This document shows, one piece after another, positions 18,646 to 27,526 of a DNA stretch of 64,000 nucleotides (position 1 is the stretch's first letter; each line of letters begins with the position of its first letter). The stretch covers positions 1 through 64,000 of the forward strand of contig BDSY01000019.1 in assembly GCA_002897895.1 (NCBI GenBank), given 5' to 3'. The notes beneath the pieces are model-generated. The model ran no database searches and was not told where the DNA came from. It worked only from the letters and a program-made list of their open reading frames with translations. This stretch comes from a bacterium BMS3Abin06 (GTDB taxonomy: Bacteria; Nitrospirota; Thermodesulfovibrionia; UBA6902). The position numbers were made by a program, and so were the translations under genes.

Positions 18646-19377
18646 ATGTCGGAAATGGGTTACATAACAGCTTTATTGGGCGGAGTTCTTTCGTTTCTTT
18701 CACCCTGCGTGCTTCCCCTTATTCCCTCTTATGTCTCCTTTATCACGGGAATATCCTTTGAAGACTTCAAGACCGGCGACAGGGCGCGGATAAGAAAGCT
18801 CACCATAATAAACTCCTCTGCTTTTGTTCTCGGATTTTCTACAGTATTTATTTTGCTCGGTGTCTCTTCTACGTACATCGGAAAATTTTTTGCAGTTTAT
18901 TATGATCAGATAAGGATTATCGGCGGGATCATTATCATCCTGTTCGGTCTTTATGTAATGGGTGTTTTAAAATTAAACTTTCTTGCCTCAGACAGGAGAA
19001 TCCACCTCCGGTCAAAGCCCAGGGGACATTTCGGGGCATTCATTGTAGGCCTTACATTCGGAGCAGGCTGGACCCCGTGTATCGGTCCCATACTCGGCTC
19101 TATCCTGCTTATTGCAAGTACAACAGGTTCTGCGATGCAGGGATTCAAACTATTAGTTGTATATTCGGCAGGTCTCGCTATCCCCTTTGTGACTACAGCG
19201 CTGCTTATAAATACTTTTCTCAGCCATTTCAGCGCAATTCAGAAGTATATGAGGCTCATAATGATTCTGAGCGGCCTGCTGCTGATTGGCTTTGGCATAA
19301 TCTTATTGACCGATAATGTTCCTCTCCTGTTAGGTATGGCCCCGGATCTGGGCGTTGAAGAGCTGGTTGCGCCTTAA
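18646..19377 (+). CDS. ccdA: Cytochrome c biogenesis protein CcdA, 243 aa
   Basis: CcdA carries reducing equivalents from cytoplasmic thioredoxin across the inner membrane to periplasmic thiol proteins used in cytochrome c maturation. Six transmembrane segments are visible. The two redox cysteines are in the duplicated motif: SFLSPCVLPLIPSY near residue 20 and GWTPCIGPILGS near residue 145. Length fits the short CcdA form without thioredoxin domains. It is divergent from the dynamin gene and has no redox partner beside it. Confidence 0.93.
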   Translation: MSEMGYITALLGGVLSFLSPCVLPLIPSYVSFITGISFEDFKTGDRARIRKLTIINSSAFVLGFSTVFILLGVSSTYIGKFFAVYYDQIRIIGGIIIILFGLYVMGVLKLNFLASDRRIHLRSKPRGHFGAFIVGLTFGAGWTPCIGPILGSILLIASTTGSAMQGFKLLVVYSAGLAIPFVTTALLINTFLSHFSAIQKYMRLIMILSGLLLIGFGIILLTDNVPLLLGMAPDLGVEELVAP

Positions 19378-19390
19378 GGTTATTTGGAAT

Positions 19391-19420
19391 TTGACAAATT
19401 TCGGCAGGAATTTGTTATAC
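19391..19420 (+). promoter_or_regulatory. Sigma-70-type promoter upstream of the glycosylation set
   Basis: TTGACA at 19391-19396 and TTATAC at 19415-19420 are separated by 18 bp, close to the housekeeping consensus. It would give a leader of about 210 nt before the epimerase gene at 19640. Only the sequence match supports it. Confidence 0.5.
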
Positions 19421-19639
19421 TTTTATTAAATCCCGGGACACTTGCAGAATGCCGCCCAGATAAACCGAAGGGCCTTATAACCTGATATTTAGCCGGATGT
19501 TCTGACTTTTTGTAAGCGCCCGTCCGTAAAATATATTTACATATTCCATGGAAAATCCGAAAAAGACGAAAACACTCTTATTACCCCCCCTCACGTTTAA
19601 AAACCGGATGCTCAAATCTTACCTGGACGTATTAAACAG

Positions 19640-20608
19640 ATGAGGATATTAATTACCGGTATCGCGGGGTTTATGGGCTCGCATCTTGCCGGGTACTTAA
19701 TAAAGAATGGCCATAATCATATAAGCGGCATAATCAGGTCCGGTTCCGACCGGATAAGCAGCATCGATTTTATTGAGTCAAAATTAGATATCCATGAATG
19801 TGACTTGCTGGATGCAGCCACCCTTGAACCCATTATTTCAAAAGTAAAACCCGACCTGGTTTTTCATCTTGCCTCGGAGCTTCCACGAGCCAATTTTACC
19901 GGCAATCCCGTCAATATGTATCTCAGCAATATCATAGGAACCCTTAATCTTCTTGAAAGCATCAGGACGCACGGTACGGAGACAAAGATTATCATGGCCG
20001 GATCCAGCAGGGAATATGGCGCTATTTTGCCTGGTGAGTGTCCGGTCAAAGAGGACCATCCGCTTAATCCTGCTGATCCGTATGCTTTATCCAAGGCTGC
20101 GCAGTTTTTCATGGGATCTGAATACGTTAAGCATTTCGGGATGAAAATATTTTTTGCAAGGGTCTTCTACCTGACAGGCCCCGGACAGCCTGCCGGATTT
20201 GTCTGCTCTTCGATTGCCAGACAGGCTGTTCTGGTCAAAAAAGGTCTGGCGCCTAATATTGTTATAGGAAACCGTGAAGTCAGAAGAGATTTTGTGGATG
20301 TCAGGGATGTGGTCGAAGCCCTTTTTCTCATAAGTGAACGGGGCAGGCCCGGAGAGGTTTATAACGTCTGCTCGGTCAAGGGCCACCGTATTGAGGATGT
20401 TCTTAATATTATTAAAAATCTGCTTCAGTTAGACGACGTAACAGTTTACAACGAGCCTGCTCTTACGAGAAAAAATGAGTCACCCGTAATCACCGGGGAC
20501 AACTCCAAAATATCTTCCGAGACAGGCTGGAGCCCTCTGATAACATTGGAAAAATCCCTCGAGGATCTGCTGCGGGATATTGAGAGACAGACAGCAGGTA
20601 AAGATTAG
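19640..20608 (+). CDS. NAD(P)-dependent nucleotide-sugar epimerase/dehydratase, 322 aa
   Basis: This is an extended short-chain dehydrogenase acting on an NDP-sugar. The N-terminal TGIAGFMGSHLAG is the cofactor-binding motif. The catalytic set is serine in MAGSSREYG and YALSK (YxxxK) near residue 150. The order of blocks (HLASELPRANFTGNP, VNxxGTLNLLES) resembles GDP-mannose 4,6-dehydratase and GDP-6-deoxy-hexulose reductases, but the exact sugar cannot be read from the sequence. The next genes are a Dpm1-like transferase and a GT-C protein, so it probably supplies the donor sugar for a lipid-linked glycosylation route. Confidence 0.88.
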   Translation: MRILITGIAGFMGSHLAGYLIKNGHNHISGIIRSGSDRISSIDFIESKLDIHECDLLDAATLEPIISKVKPDLVFHLASELPRANFTGNPVNMYLSNIIGTLNLLESIRTHGTETKIIMAGSSREYGAILPGECPVKEDHPLNPADPYALSKAAQFFMGSEYVKHFGMKIFFARVFYLTGPGQPAGFVCSSIARQAVLVKKGLAPNIVIGNREVRRDFVDVRDVVEALFLISERGRPGEVYNVCSVKGHRIEDVLNIIKNLLQLDDVTVYNEPALTRKNESPVITGDNSKISSETGWSPLITLEKSLEDLLRDIERQTAGKD

Positions 20609-20679
20609 GCAACGGTTCACGGTTCGCAGTTACCGGTTACAAAAATTTATTTTCAGGTTAATAAAATTTACATTAAGAC

Positions 20680-21402
20680 ATGAATGCCTTAAATGATAAA
20701 CAGAAATCTTTAATAGTAATCCCTACATACAATGAAAAAGAGAATATCGTCAGGCTTGTCAAAGCCATTCTGGAATTGCCCTTTGACATTTCGGCGCTTA
20801 TAGTCGATGATAATTCTCCTGACGGAACAGGTGTCATAGCTGATGAACTTGCCCGGAAGTACGATAAAGTGGACGTCATTCATCGTAAGGGAAAAGGTGG
20901 AAGAGGGTCGGCATGTCTGGCCGGCTTTCGCTATGCTGCTTCCTTAGACGTGGACTATATATTTGAAATGGATGCAGACCTCTCACACGATCCAAAGGAG
21001 ATTCCTGAATTTCTGGAGAAGATAAAAAATTACGATGCGGTCATCGGATCGAGGTATGCTGAGGGGAGCAGGATAATAAACTGGGGAATATTGAGGCGCA
21101 TTTTCAGCAGGCTTGCCAATTTCTATGCAGGGCTCCTTCTTGGAATTCCCATTACCGACTATACAAACGGATACAGATGTTACAGAAAAGAGGTTCTGGA
21201 TGATCTGGATATTGATAAAATAGATTCATCGGGATATATTGTCCTTAGTGAAGTTGCTTATCAACTCGCAAGGAAAGGCTGCACAATAGGAGAGATCCCG
21301 ACCGTATTTGTAAACAGGAGACGTGGTGAGTCAAATCTTTCAATCAAAGAGATAACGGATGCCTTTGTATCCTTATTAAGAATCAGATCCAGATACAGTT
21401 AA
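20680..21402 (+). CDS. Polyprenol-phosphate mannosyltransferase (Dpm1-like GT2), 240 aa
   Basis: This GT2 enzyme probably transfers a sugar, typically mannose, from an NDP-sugar to polyprenyl phosphate on the cytoplasmic face of the membrane. Motifs: VIPTYNEKENI near residue 14, VDDNSPDGTG, the metal-binding EMDADLSHDPKEIPEF (DAD), and the conserved GSRYAEGS and RRxFSRLANFYA blocks of Dpm1. There is no C-terminal transmembrane pair, so it is the soluble/peripheral Dpm1 form. It begins 71 bp after the epimerase and ends 14 bp before the GT-C gene, consistent with one operon that makes and then uses a lipid-linked sugar. Confidence 0.93.
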   Translation: MNALNDKQKSLIVIPTYNEKENIVRLVKAILELPFDISALIVDDNSPDGTGVIADELARKYDKVDVIHRKGKGGRGSACLAGFRYAASLDVDYIFEMDADLSHDPKEIPEFLEKIKNYDAVIGSRYAEGSRIINWGILRRIFSRLANFYAGLLLGIPITDYTNGYRCYRKEVLDDLDIDKIDSSGYIVLSEVAYQLARKGCTIGEIPTVFVNRRRGESNLSIKEITDAFVSLLRIRSRYS

Positions 21403-21416
21403 AAGGATGTAACTAC

Positions 21417-24092
21417 ATGACCGCATCAAGATTGAAATCCCCTTTCCCGGTTTATTTATTAATTATCGGCCTTCCGTTTCTGATCCTCTACTGGCTGGTT
21501 CCCTTTTTGGGCAGCCTCTCGATCGGGAATGATTATCAGTCATATGGGATCCAGAATCAAATGGAGCTTCTCTTCTCCATAAAAACCGGTTCGTTTCCTT
21601 TATACTCGCCGGGGTATTCATTGGGCCATTCTTCAATTGCCCTGACCTGGTCCCAGATTTTTCATCCGCTCTCATATCTTGCATCAATAATGCCGGGATA
21701 CTGGAGCGGAAAAGCACTCCACTGGAATACGTTCTGGAGGCTCTTTTCCCTGGGTCTTACACAACTTGTATTATTCATATTTCTCAGGAAAATAAATCTG
21801 AATTCCATCTTTGCCTTCCTCCTTTCCCTGATAACAGTATATAACCTCCGGATGCTGGACATGTTCAGGTATAGTGTAACCTTGGAGGCATACACGGCAT
21901 ATCTTCTCCTCTGTGCGGCGATCGGCTGGTATTGGATTTATCCCTCAAGATTAACCGGCCCCCTCGGCATCATAATCTCCACATACCTGCTTATTGTCAG
22001 CGGCCATCCCCAGATGATGTATTATGGCCTTCTCGGTTCAGGGCTGTTTTTAATTATTGCGCCGTTTTTTCTTTCGGATATGCTTCCTGATAAGCGCATT
22101 GATTTTAAAGAGGCATTAAAATTCTGGGGCAAATCCGGATTTCTTCTGACAACCGGCATATTGCTTTCCGCTGTCTACATTCTGCCGTTTTATTTTGATT
22201 TCTATGTCTCAAATGCAGGACGCGTAGGGAGTTCCTATAAATGGAGTCTGGGAGGAGACACTCAAAGTCTGTTCGGTGTATTGAGCAATTTTTTCATACC
22301 GTTCCTTTCTGATGTACACGGGGCGTTCGGCGGCTCTTCCATAATCCTTCTGGCAGCCCTCTTGCCTGTACTGCGGTGGTTCAGGGTAAGGATACCCCGT
22401 TCCGTCTGGATCATCTGGGGAATAGTATTGATTTTGTTTTTATATATGCTGGGGCAAAGAACCCCGGTACACAGATGGGCGTGGGAATATCTGCCCCTTA
22501 TGTCGGCTTTCCGGAATCCGGGGAAAATCTCCATGATTATACCAATCTTCCTGATGATGATTTTAGCCTGGATAATAAAAAAGGACAAGCCCTTATTCAG
22601 CCTGAAAAGTCTCTCCGCAAAATTGACCCCGTATTCCCTGCTTGCCCTGATCGCATTAGTATTAATCCCGTTATTCGCCCTGACATTTTATATATTCAGG
22701 CCGGCTCTCGGATATTTGCCTCCTGTGTTTATTAATAAAATTCCTTTCGGAATATTATTATTCATTTCAGGTTCCGGAGTTGTTTCACTTATCCTCCTTG
22801 TTCTCTGCGGAGCATCTCACAGGCTGTCCCGTATAGCAGGGATTTTTCTATGTCTGGCAACAGTGTTACAGATCAGCGCGCTTTTGAGGTACGGAACATT
22901 TATTGAACCGGCAAAAGAGCAGCCGACTTTTGAACAGATGCAGGCTCAAAAAAAAGAAAAGCTTGACTACCGTTATCATGACCTTCCCGGTATGCAGACC
23001 TCCGCAGTTATAACGCAGCTTGAACATTCTTTTATGGAACCGTTTCTTGGGAAAATATTTACCCGGATTATACCGGTGCAAAACCAGGATGATGCCTATA
23101 ACAGAATGGCGCGTGAGCGTTTGCCCCAACAGCTTTTTATTGAAGAATACGACCCTGAAAAGGCAAAGACTCTAACAGAAGGGGCAGGGGATATGAAGGA
23201 AGGCTCGGTGAAACTGGTTTACAGTTCATTCAACCGAATGCAGTTCAATGTTAATTCTCAGGCGCCTGCAGTCGTCGGCTTTTCCTATCCGTTCACAGGC
23301 CACTGGAGGGCATGGGTAAATGGGGAAAAAGTCCGCCGGGTCTACCGGGCTAACGGAGCTGCCCATGCAGTTGAAATCCCTGCAGGTGAGAGCCTGGTAG
23401 AATTCAGGTACTGGAGCAATGCCTTTTTCCTGGGGATGTTGATAAGCTGTGCAACACTTGCACTGATCGGGTTTTTTGCCTGTTTTCGCGGGCTGAACGG
23501 TTTACCTCGAATTACAGGGATGATTTTTGTGTTGATAATAAGTGCAGGGGTATTTATGCTCTGGTACCACAGCCTGTACACAGGGAATAATCTTGAAACA
23601 GAGTACTCCTGGACTTACTCACCTCCATTGAAAACACGCAATCTTGCCTACGGGAAAAAAACCTCCGGTTATTCTTTACCCAGCACTTCCAATTTGCAGT
23701 ACCACGGCAGCAGGGCAATAGACGGAGATACCGGGCCGGGGTCGGGTTTTACGCTTAAACCTTCTGATGAAAGAGGCCTGATAATTGATCTGAACCGGAA
23801 TGAAGAAATTAAAAGGATAGTGTTGTATGGAAAAATAAAGACCCTGCCCTTAATTACCCTGTCACAAGACGGAAAGCAATGGTATAAGATTACGCCTCTT
23901 ATCCCGGAAGGTGAGAATTACACTGATGTCCTGCGCATTGTTTCTGAAAAACCTCTGATTGCGCGGTTTGTTGAGGTAAAGGCTTCGGGCTCTGAATTGG
24001 GTATTGATGAGGTGGAGGTTTATGGTTCGGGGCATAAAAAGGAAGTCAGCAAGCTGCGGGAATATAACCCTCAGAAGCGCCTTAGTCCTTAA
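21417..24092 (+). CDS. GT-C/YfhO-like membrane protein with C-terminal F5/8C (discoidin) domain, 891 aa
   Basis: This is a large polytopic protein. About 12 hydrophobic segments occupy residues 10-500. A soluble periplasmic segment follows (about 500-650, including [27 protein letters not shown], a block shared with YfhO-like membrane proteins). There are two more transmembrane segments (about 660-720). The C-terminal 150 residues begin [13 protein letters not shown] and contain SRAIDGDTG...IDEVEVYG, the signature of the coagulation factor 5/8 (discoidin) carbohydrate-binding fold. GT-C enzymes use polyprenyl-phosphate sugars as donors, which fits the Dpm1-like gene 14 bp upstream. Its 3' end overlaps gyrA by 11 bp in convergent orientation. 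The acceptor is unknown. Confidence 0.85.
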   Translation: MTASRLKSPFPVYLLIIGLPFLILYWLVPFLGSLSIGNDYQSYGIQNQMELLFSIKTGSFPLYSPGYSLGHSSIALTWSQIFHPLSYLASIMPGYWSGKALHWNTFWRLFSLGLTQLVLFIFLRKINLNSIFAFLLSLITVYNLRMLDMFRYSVTLEAYTAYLLLCAAIGWYWIYPSRLTGPLGIIISTYLLIVSGHPQMMYYGLLGSGLFLIIAPFFLSDMLPDKRIDFKEALKFWGKSGFLLTTGILLSAVYILPFYFDFYVSNAGRVGSSYKWSLGGDTQSLFGVLSNFFIPFLSDVHGAFGGSSIILLAALLPVLRWFRVRIPRSVWIIWGIVLILFLYMLGQRTPVHRWAWEYLPLMSAFRNPGKISMIIPIFLMMILAWIIKKDKPLFSLKSLSAKLTPYSLLALIALVLIPLFALTFYIFRPALGYLPPVFINKIPFGILLFISGSGVVSLILLVLCGASHRLSRIAGIFLCLATVLQISALLRYGTFIEPAKEQPTFEQMQAQKKEKLDYRYHDLPGMQTSAVITQLEHSFMEPFLGKIFTRIIPVQNQDDAYNRMARERLPQQLFIEEYDPEKAKTLTEGAGDMKEGSVKLVYSSFNRMQFNVNSQAPAVVGFSYPFTGHWRAWVNGEKVRRVYRANGAAHAVEIPAGESLVEFRYWSNAFFLGMLISCATLALIGFFACFRGLNGLPRITGMIFVLIISAGVFMLWYHSLYTGNNLETEYSWTYSPPLKTRNLAYGKKTSGYSLPSTSNLQYHGSRAIDGDTGPGSGFTLKPSDERGLIIDLNRNEEIKRIVLYGKIKTLPLITLSQDGKQWYKITPLIPEGENYTDVLRIVSEKPLIARFVEVKASGSELGIDEVEVYGSGHKKEVSKLREYNPQKRLSP

Positions 24093-26529
24093 ACAGGTTC
24101 CCGCTCGGGTCGCTCTCGTCCACTTCTTTTTCTGCTACACGGGCTATGCTGACGACTTTGTCGTTTTTGGCAAGGTCTATAAGCCTTACTCCCTGGGTAG
24201 CACGGCCGATAATGGAAATATTCGATGCCCTCAGGCGAATTAATTTACCGCTGCTCGCAATGATTATTATCTCATCATCATCAGTAACCCGGAGTACTCC
24301 GACGACCTTTCCGTTTTTCTTCGTTACCTTTATGGTGAAAATTCCCTTTCCGCCCCTGCCCTGGATCCTGTACTCTTTTGCCCTGGTTCTCTTGCCGTAT
24401 CCCTTTTCCGTTATGGTCAGGAGCGTTGTATCCTCTTCTACAATACCGACGGAAACGACTTCGTCGTCTCCCTTGAGCCTGATACCTATGACCCCGCGGG
24501 CAACCCTTCCCACCTCTCTCACATCCTGCTCATTGAACCTGATTGAAAGGCCATTCCGTGTGCTGAGTGTAATGTCTTTTTGACCGTCAGTCAGTCTGAC
24601 ACCTATCAGCTCGTCTTCAGTATCGATCTTGATTGCATTGATTCCTGTAGACCGGGGATTGCTGTATGCTGATAATGCCGTCTTTTTGACAATGCCTTTT
24701 TTCGTAGCCATAAAGAGGGAAAGGCCTTCCTTAAACTCCTTTATCGGGAAAACGGCTGACAGCCTTTCTTTTGGGGAAATCTGCAACAGGTTAACAATAG
24801 CCCTGCCCCTCGCAGCCCTGCCCATTTCAGGTATCTGGTAGACCTTGAGCCAGTAAAGGCGTCCGAAGTTTGTAAAGAAGAGGACATAATCGTGAGTTGA
24901 TGCAGTAAAGAGGTCTTCTACAAAATCCTCCTCCCTCGTTTCCATCCCGAGCAGGCCTTTGCCGCCCCTGTGCTGGCTTCTGTAGATGTCCAGGGAATTC
25001 CTCTTAATATACCCCTGATGGGAAATGGTTACTACCATTTCTTCCTCTGTGATGAGGTCCTCGACAGTTAGCTCTAATGCTTCAGCCATTATCTCAGTGC
25101 GCCTTTTGTCAGCATACTTTTTCCTGATTTCAAGGAGCTCTTCTTTAATTATGTTGTCAACGAGCGCAGGGCTTGCCAGAATAGACTTGAGCCGCTCAAT
25201 CTCTTTAATGGTGTTTTCGTAATCTGCAACGATCTTATCCCTTTCTAATCCGGTCAGTCTCTGCAATCTCATATCGAGAATCGCTTGAGCCTGAGCCTTT
25301 GTCAGTGGAAAATTCCCCATCAATCCATTGAGGGCATCTTCCGGGGACTTGGAACTGCGGATCAATTTTATTATTTTGTCCAGATTATCGAGGGCAATTT
25401 TAAGGCCTTCAAGGATGTGGGCCTTTTCTTCCGCTTTCCTGAGTTCAAATTTCGTTTTTCTGACTGTGACATCCCGTCTGTGCTGGAGAAAAAGGGAAAG
25501 AATCCTTGTAAGGTTTAACACCTTTGGCTGGCCGTTGACGATTGCGAGCATGATAATGCCAAAGGTGGATTCCATCGCTGTATGCTTGTACAACTGGTTC
25601 AGGATTACCTGCGGGATCTCTCCGCGTTTTACCTCAAGCACTACCCTGATTCCCTCCCTGTCGGATTCATCCCTGAGATCAGACAGGCCTTCAATCTTCT
25701 TGTGGCGCACAAGTTCCGCAATCTTTTCAATGAGCCTTGCCTTGTTGACCTGGTACGGAAGTTCTGAAATTATGATGCTCTGCCCTCTTTTATTTTCCTC
25801 AAAGCCTACTTTTGCCCTCATTTTTACCTTACCTCTGCCGGTATGGTAGGCGTCAATGATTCCCTGTTTCCCGTGAATTGTGCTGCCTGTCGGGAAATCA
25901 GGCCCCTTGATCTTTTTCATCAATTCATTAATCGTAACATCCGGATTTTCTATCATCATCACAAGCCCGTCAACCACCTCTCCGAGATTGTGAGGCGGTA
26001 TATTGGTGGCCATGCCGACTGCGATTCCCGATGATCCGTTGATGAGCAGGTTAGGCACTCTTGCCGGCAGGACTACAGGCTCCTGTGTCGTTTCATCAAA
26101 GTTAGGAGAATAATCCACTGTTTCCTTATCAATATCAATAAGCATCTCCTCGGCAATCTTTGTGAGACGCGCCTCTGTGTAACGGTATGCTGCTGCAGGG
26201 TCGCCGTCTATGGAGCCGAAGTTGCCCTGGCCGTCAACAAGCACATAACGCATGTTAAAATCCTGCGCCAGTCTTACGAGGGCGTCATATACTGCAGAGT
26301 CGCCGTGGGGATGATATTTTTTCAGCACTTCCCCTACAACACCCGCACATTTGGAATACTTTTTCCCGGGCGTCAGTCCTTCCCTGAGCATTGCATAGAG
26401 TATACGGCGCTGAACAGGTTTGAGCCCGTCTTTCACATCCGGCAGCGCCCTCCCGACAATTACGCTCATAGCATAATCGAGATAGGAAGTTTTCATCTCT
26501 TCTTCAATATTTAAAGTAAGTCTCGCCAT
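24082..26529 (-). CDS. gyrA: DNA gyrase subunit A, 815 aa
   Basis: GyrA is the breakage-reunion subunit that introduces negative supercoils with GyrB. Residues 1-500 carry the catalytic domain: [31 protein letters not shown], the quinolone-determining region [17 protein letters not shown] (wild-type Ser and Asp), and the active tyrosine in [11 protein letters not shown]. The C-terminal six-bladed DNA-wrapping domain follows, with a GyrA-box QHRGGKG near residue 535 that differs from the QRRGGKG consensus by one residue. That still favours GyrA over ParC. Start ATG with an AGGAG site. It is not beside gyrB here. Confidence 0.96.
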   Translation of the reverse strand: MARLTLNIEEEMKTSYLDYAMSVIVGRALPDVKDGLKPVQRRILYAMLREGLTPGKKYSKCAGVVGEVLKKYHPHGDSAVYDALVRLAQDFNMRYVLVDGQGNFGSIDGDPAAAYRYTEARLTKIAEEMLIDIDKETVDYSPNFDETTQEPVVLPARVPNLLINGSSGIAVGMATNIPPHNLGEVVDGLVMMIENPDVTINELMKKIKGPDFPTGSTIHGKQGIIDAYHTGRGKVKMRAKVGFEENKRGQSIIISELPYQVNKARLIEKIAELVRHKKIEGLSDLRDESDREGIRVVLEVKRGEIPQVILNQLYKHTAMESTFGIIMLAIVNGQPKVLNLTRILSLFLQHRRDVTVRKTKFELRKAEEKAHILEGLKIALDNLDKIIKLIRSSKSPEDALNGLMGNFPLTKAQAQAILDMRLQRLTGLERDKIVADYENTIKEIERLKSILASPALVDNIIKEELLEIRKKYADKRRTEIMAEALELTVEDLITEEEMVVTISHQGYIKRNSLDIYRSQHRGGKGLLGMETREEDFVEDLFTASTHDYVLFFTNFGRLYWLKVYQIPEMGRAARGRAIVNLLQISPKERLSAVFPIKEFKEGLSLFMATKKGIVKKTALSAYSNPRSTGINAIKIDTEDELIGVRLTDGQKDITLSTRNGLSIRFNEQDVREVGRVARGVIGIRLKGDDEVVSVGIVEEDTTLLTITEKGYGKRTRAKEYRIQGRGGKGIFTIKVTKKNGKVVGVLRVTDDDEIIIIASSGKLIRLRASNISIIGRATQGVRLIDLAKNDKVVSIARVAEKEVDESDPSGNLFKD

Positions 26530-26710
26530 TTATTCTCCTTGATATTGCCCGGCAGTGAAACATAAAAGAGTTTCACAGACATTTTTTGTTATAAAAAATC
26601 TTAATATTATACATACTGTTGACATGGAAAATAAAGCGGGCATCATCCCCGCCGGTGCCCCTTGATTTGCAAAGAGCCGCTAAGTTATGCTGAGACAGTT
26701 CGTATCAATT

Positions 26711-26860
26711 ATGGAAAATAATATTAAAATTTGCGATGTTTGTGAAAGACCTGCTGATAAATGTATCTGCTGCGCTGAATGCGGCCATATCTGCAGTCTT
26801 GACTATGGAGAACTTTACTGCCCTGTCTGTTTCCCTGAAAAGCAATCAGATGATAAATAA
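26711..26860 (+). CDS. Cysteine-rich small zinc-binding protein, 49 aa, overlapping tadA
   Basis: This 49-codon frame runs from ATG 26711 to TAA 26860. It encodes nine cysteines in 49 residues: CDVC, CICC plus AEC, GHIC, and CPVC, with an intervening His (GHIC). The spacing (CxxC ... CxC.CxxC ... CxxC) fits a B-box, zinc-ribbon or other double zinc site. The stop region overlaps the tadA ATG by 11 nt, which suggests translational coupling. Cysteine order this dense is unlikely by chance. The sequence suggests a metal-binding microprotein; I do not recognise the family and assign no function. Confidence 0.65.
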   Translation: MENNIKICDVCERPADKCICCAECGHICSLDYGELYCPVCFPEKQSDDK

Positions 26861-27311
26861 TGAATATTTCATGCGTCTTGCCCTTAATGAGGCAGAGACG
26901 GCATTTGCAGAAGGAGAAGTCCCTGTCGGGGCAGTTCTTGTAACAGAAAACAGGGTTATAGTCTCGGCTCATAATAAAAAAGAAGCATCAGCAGACCCAA
27001 CCGCACATGCAGAACTGACCGTTATCAGAGAAGGAGCAATAAAGACAGGCAATTGGCGTTTAACCGACGCAACTCTTTATGTAACCAAAGAACCATGCGT
27101 CATGTGCGCAGGGGCAATGGTTAATGCAAGGCTTGGAAAACTGGTTTACGGGTGCAGGGATGAAAAATATGGAGCTGTAACAAGCCGGTATCAAATAGTT
27201 TATGATCCTTTGCTCAACCACCGGGTCAGGGTGGCATCCGGGGTACTGGAAAATGAATGTGCAGGTATTTTAAAGAGATTTTTTGTAAAATTAAGAGACG
27301 GTTCTGATTAA
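26850..27311 (+). CDS. tadA: tRNA-specific adenosine deaminase TadA, 153 aa
   Basis: TadA converts the wobble adenosine of tRNA-Arg(ACG) to inosine. The zinc site is HAELTVIREG (HAE, with catalytic Glu) near residue 53 and PCVMCAGA (PCxxC) near residue 83. Blocks EGEVPVGAVLV and GNWRLTDATLYVTKEPCVMC are typical. The frame stays open back to 26736, but the family start is NEYFMRLALNEA, so I take the ATG at 26850, which overlaps the end of the upstream cysteine-rich gene. Weak ribosome-binding site, consistent with coupling. Confidence 0.94.
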   Translation: MINNEYFMRLALNEAETAFAEGEVPVGAVLVTENRVIVSAHNKKEASADPTAHAELTVIREGAIKTGNWRLTDATLYVTKEPCVMCAGAMVNARLGKLVYGCRDEKYGAVTSRYQIVYDPLLNHRVRVASGVLENECAGILKRFFVKLRDGSD

Positions 27312-27322
27312 AAAATACATCT

Positions 27323-27413
27323 GGAGGAGTGGCCGAGCGGTTTAAGGCGGCGGTCTCGAAAACCGTTTCCCGGTTTCGCCGGGACGCAGGTTCGAATCCT
27401 GCCTCCTCCGCCA
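27323..27413 (+). tRNA. tRNA-Ser (CGA)
   Basis: This is a class II tRNA with a long variable arm. The acceptor stem GGAGGAG (27323-27329) pairs with CTCCTCC, the discriminator is G at 27410, and the CCA is encoded at 27411-27413. The anticodon loop carries CGA, and the T arm is GGTTCGAATCC. A short hairpin CTGAACC/GGTTCAG (27414-27433) follows but has no T-tract. It marks the left border of the type I restriction region. Confidence 0.95.
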
Positions 27414-27526
27414 CTGAACCACACGGGGTTCAGCGGTATGTAATCAGGTCAAAAGTTGATATTTAATGAAAAATGAAGCCTTGAGAGCAGATTTGAAATA
27501 TTAATTTTTTGTAAATATCTCTCACT

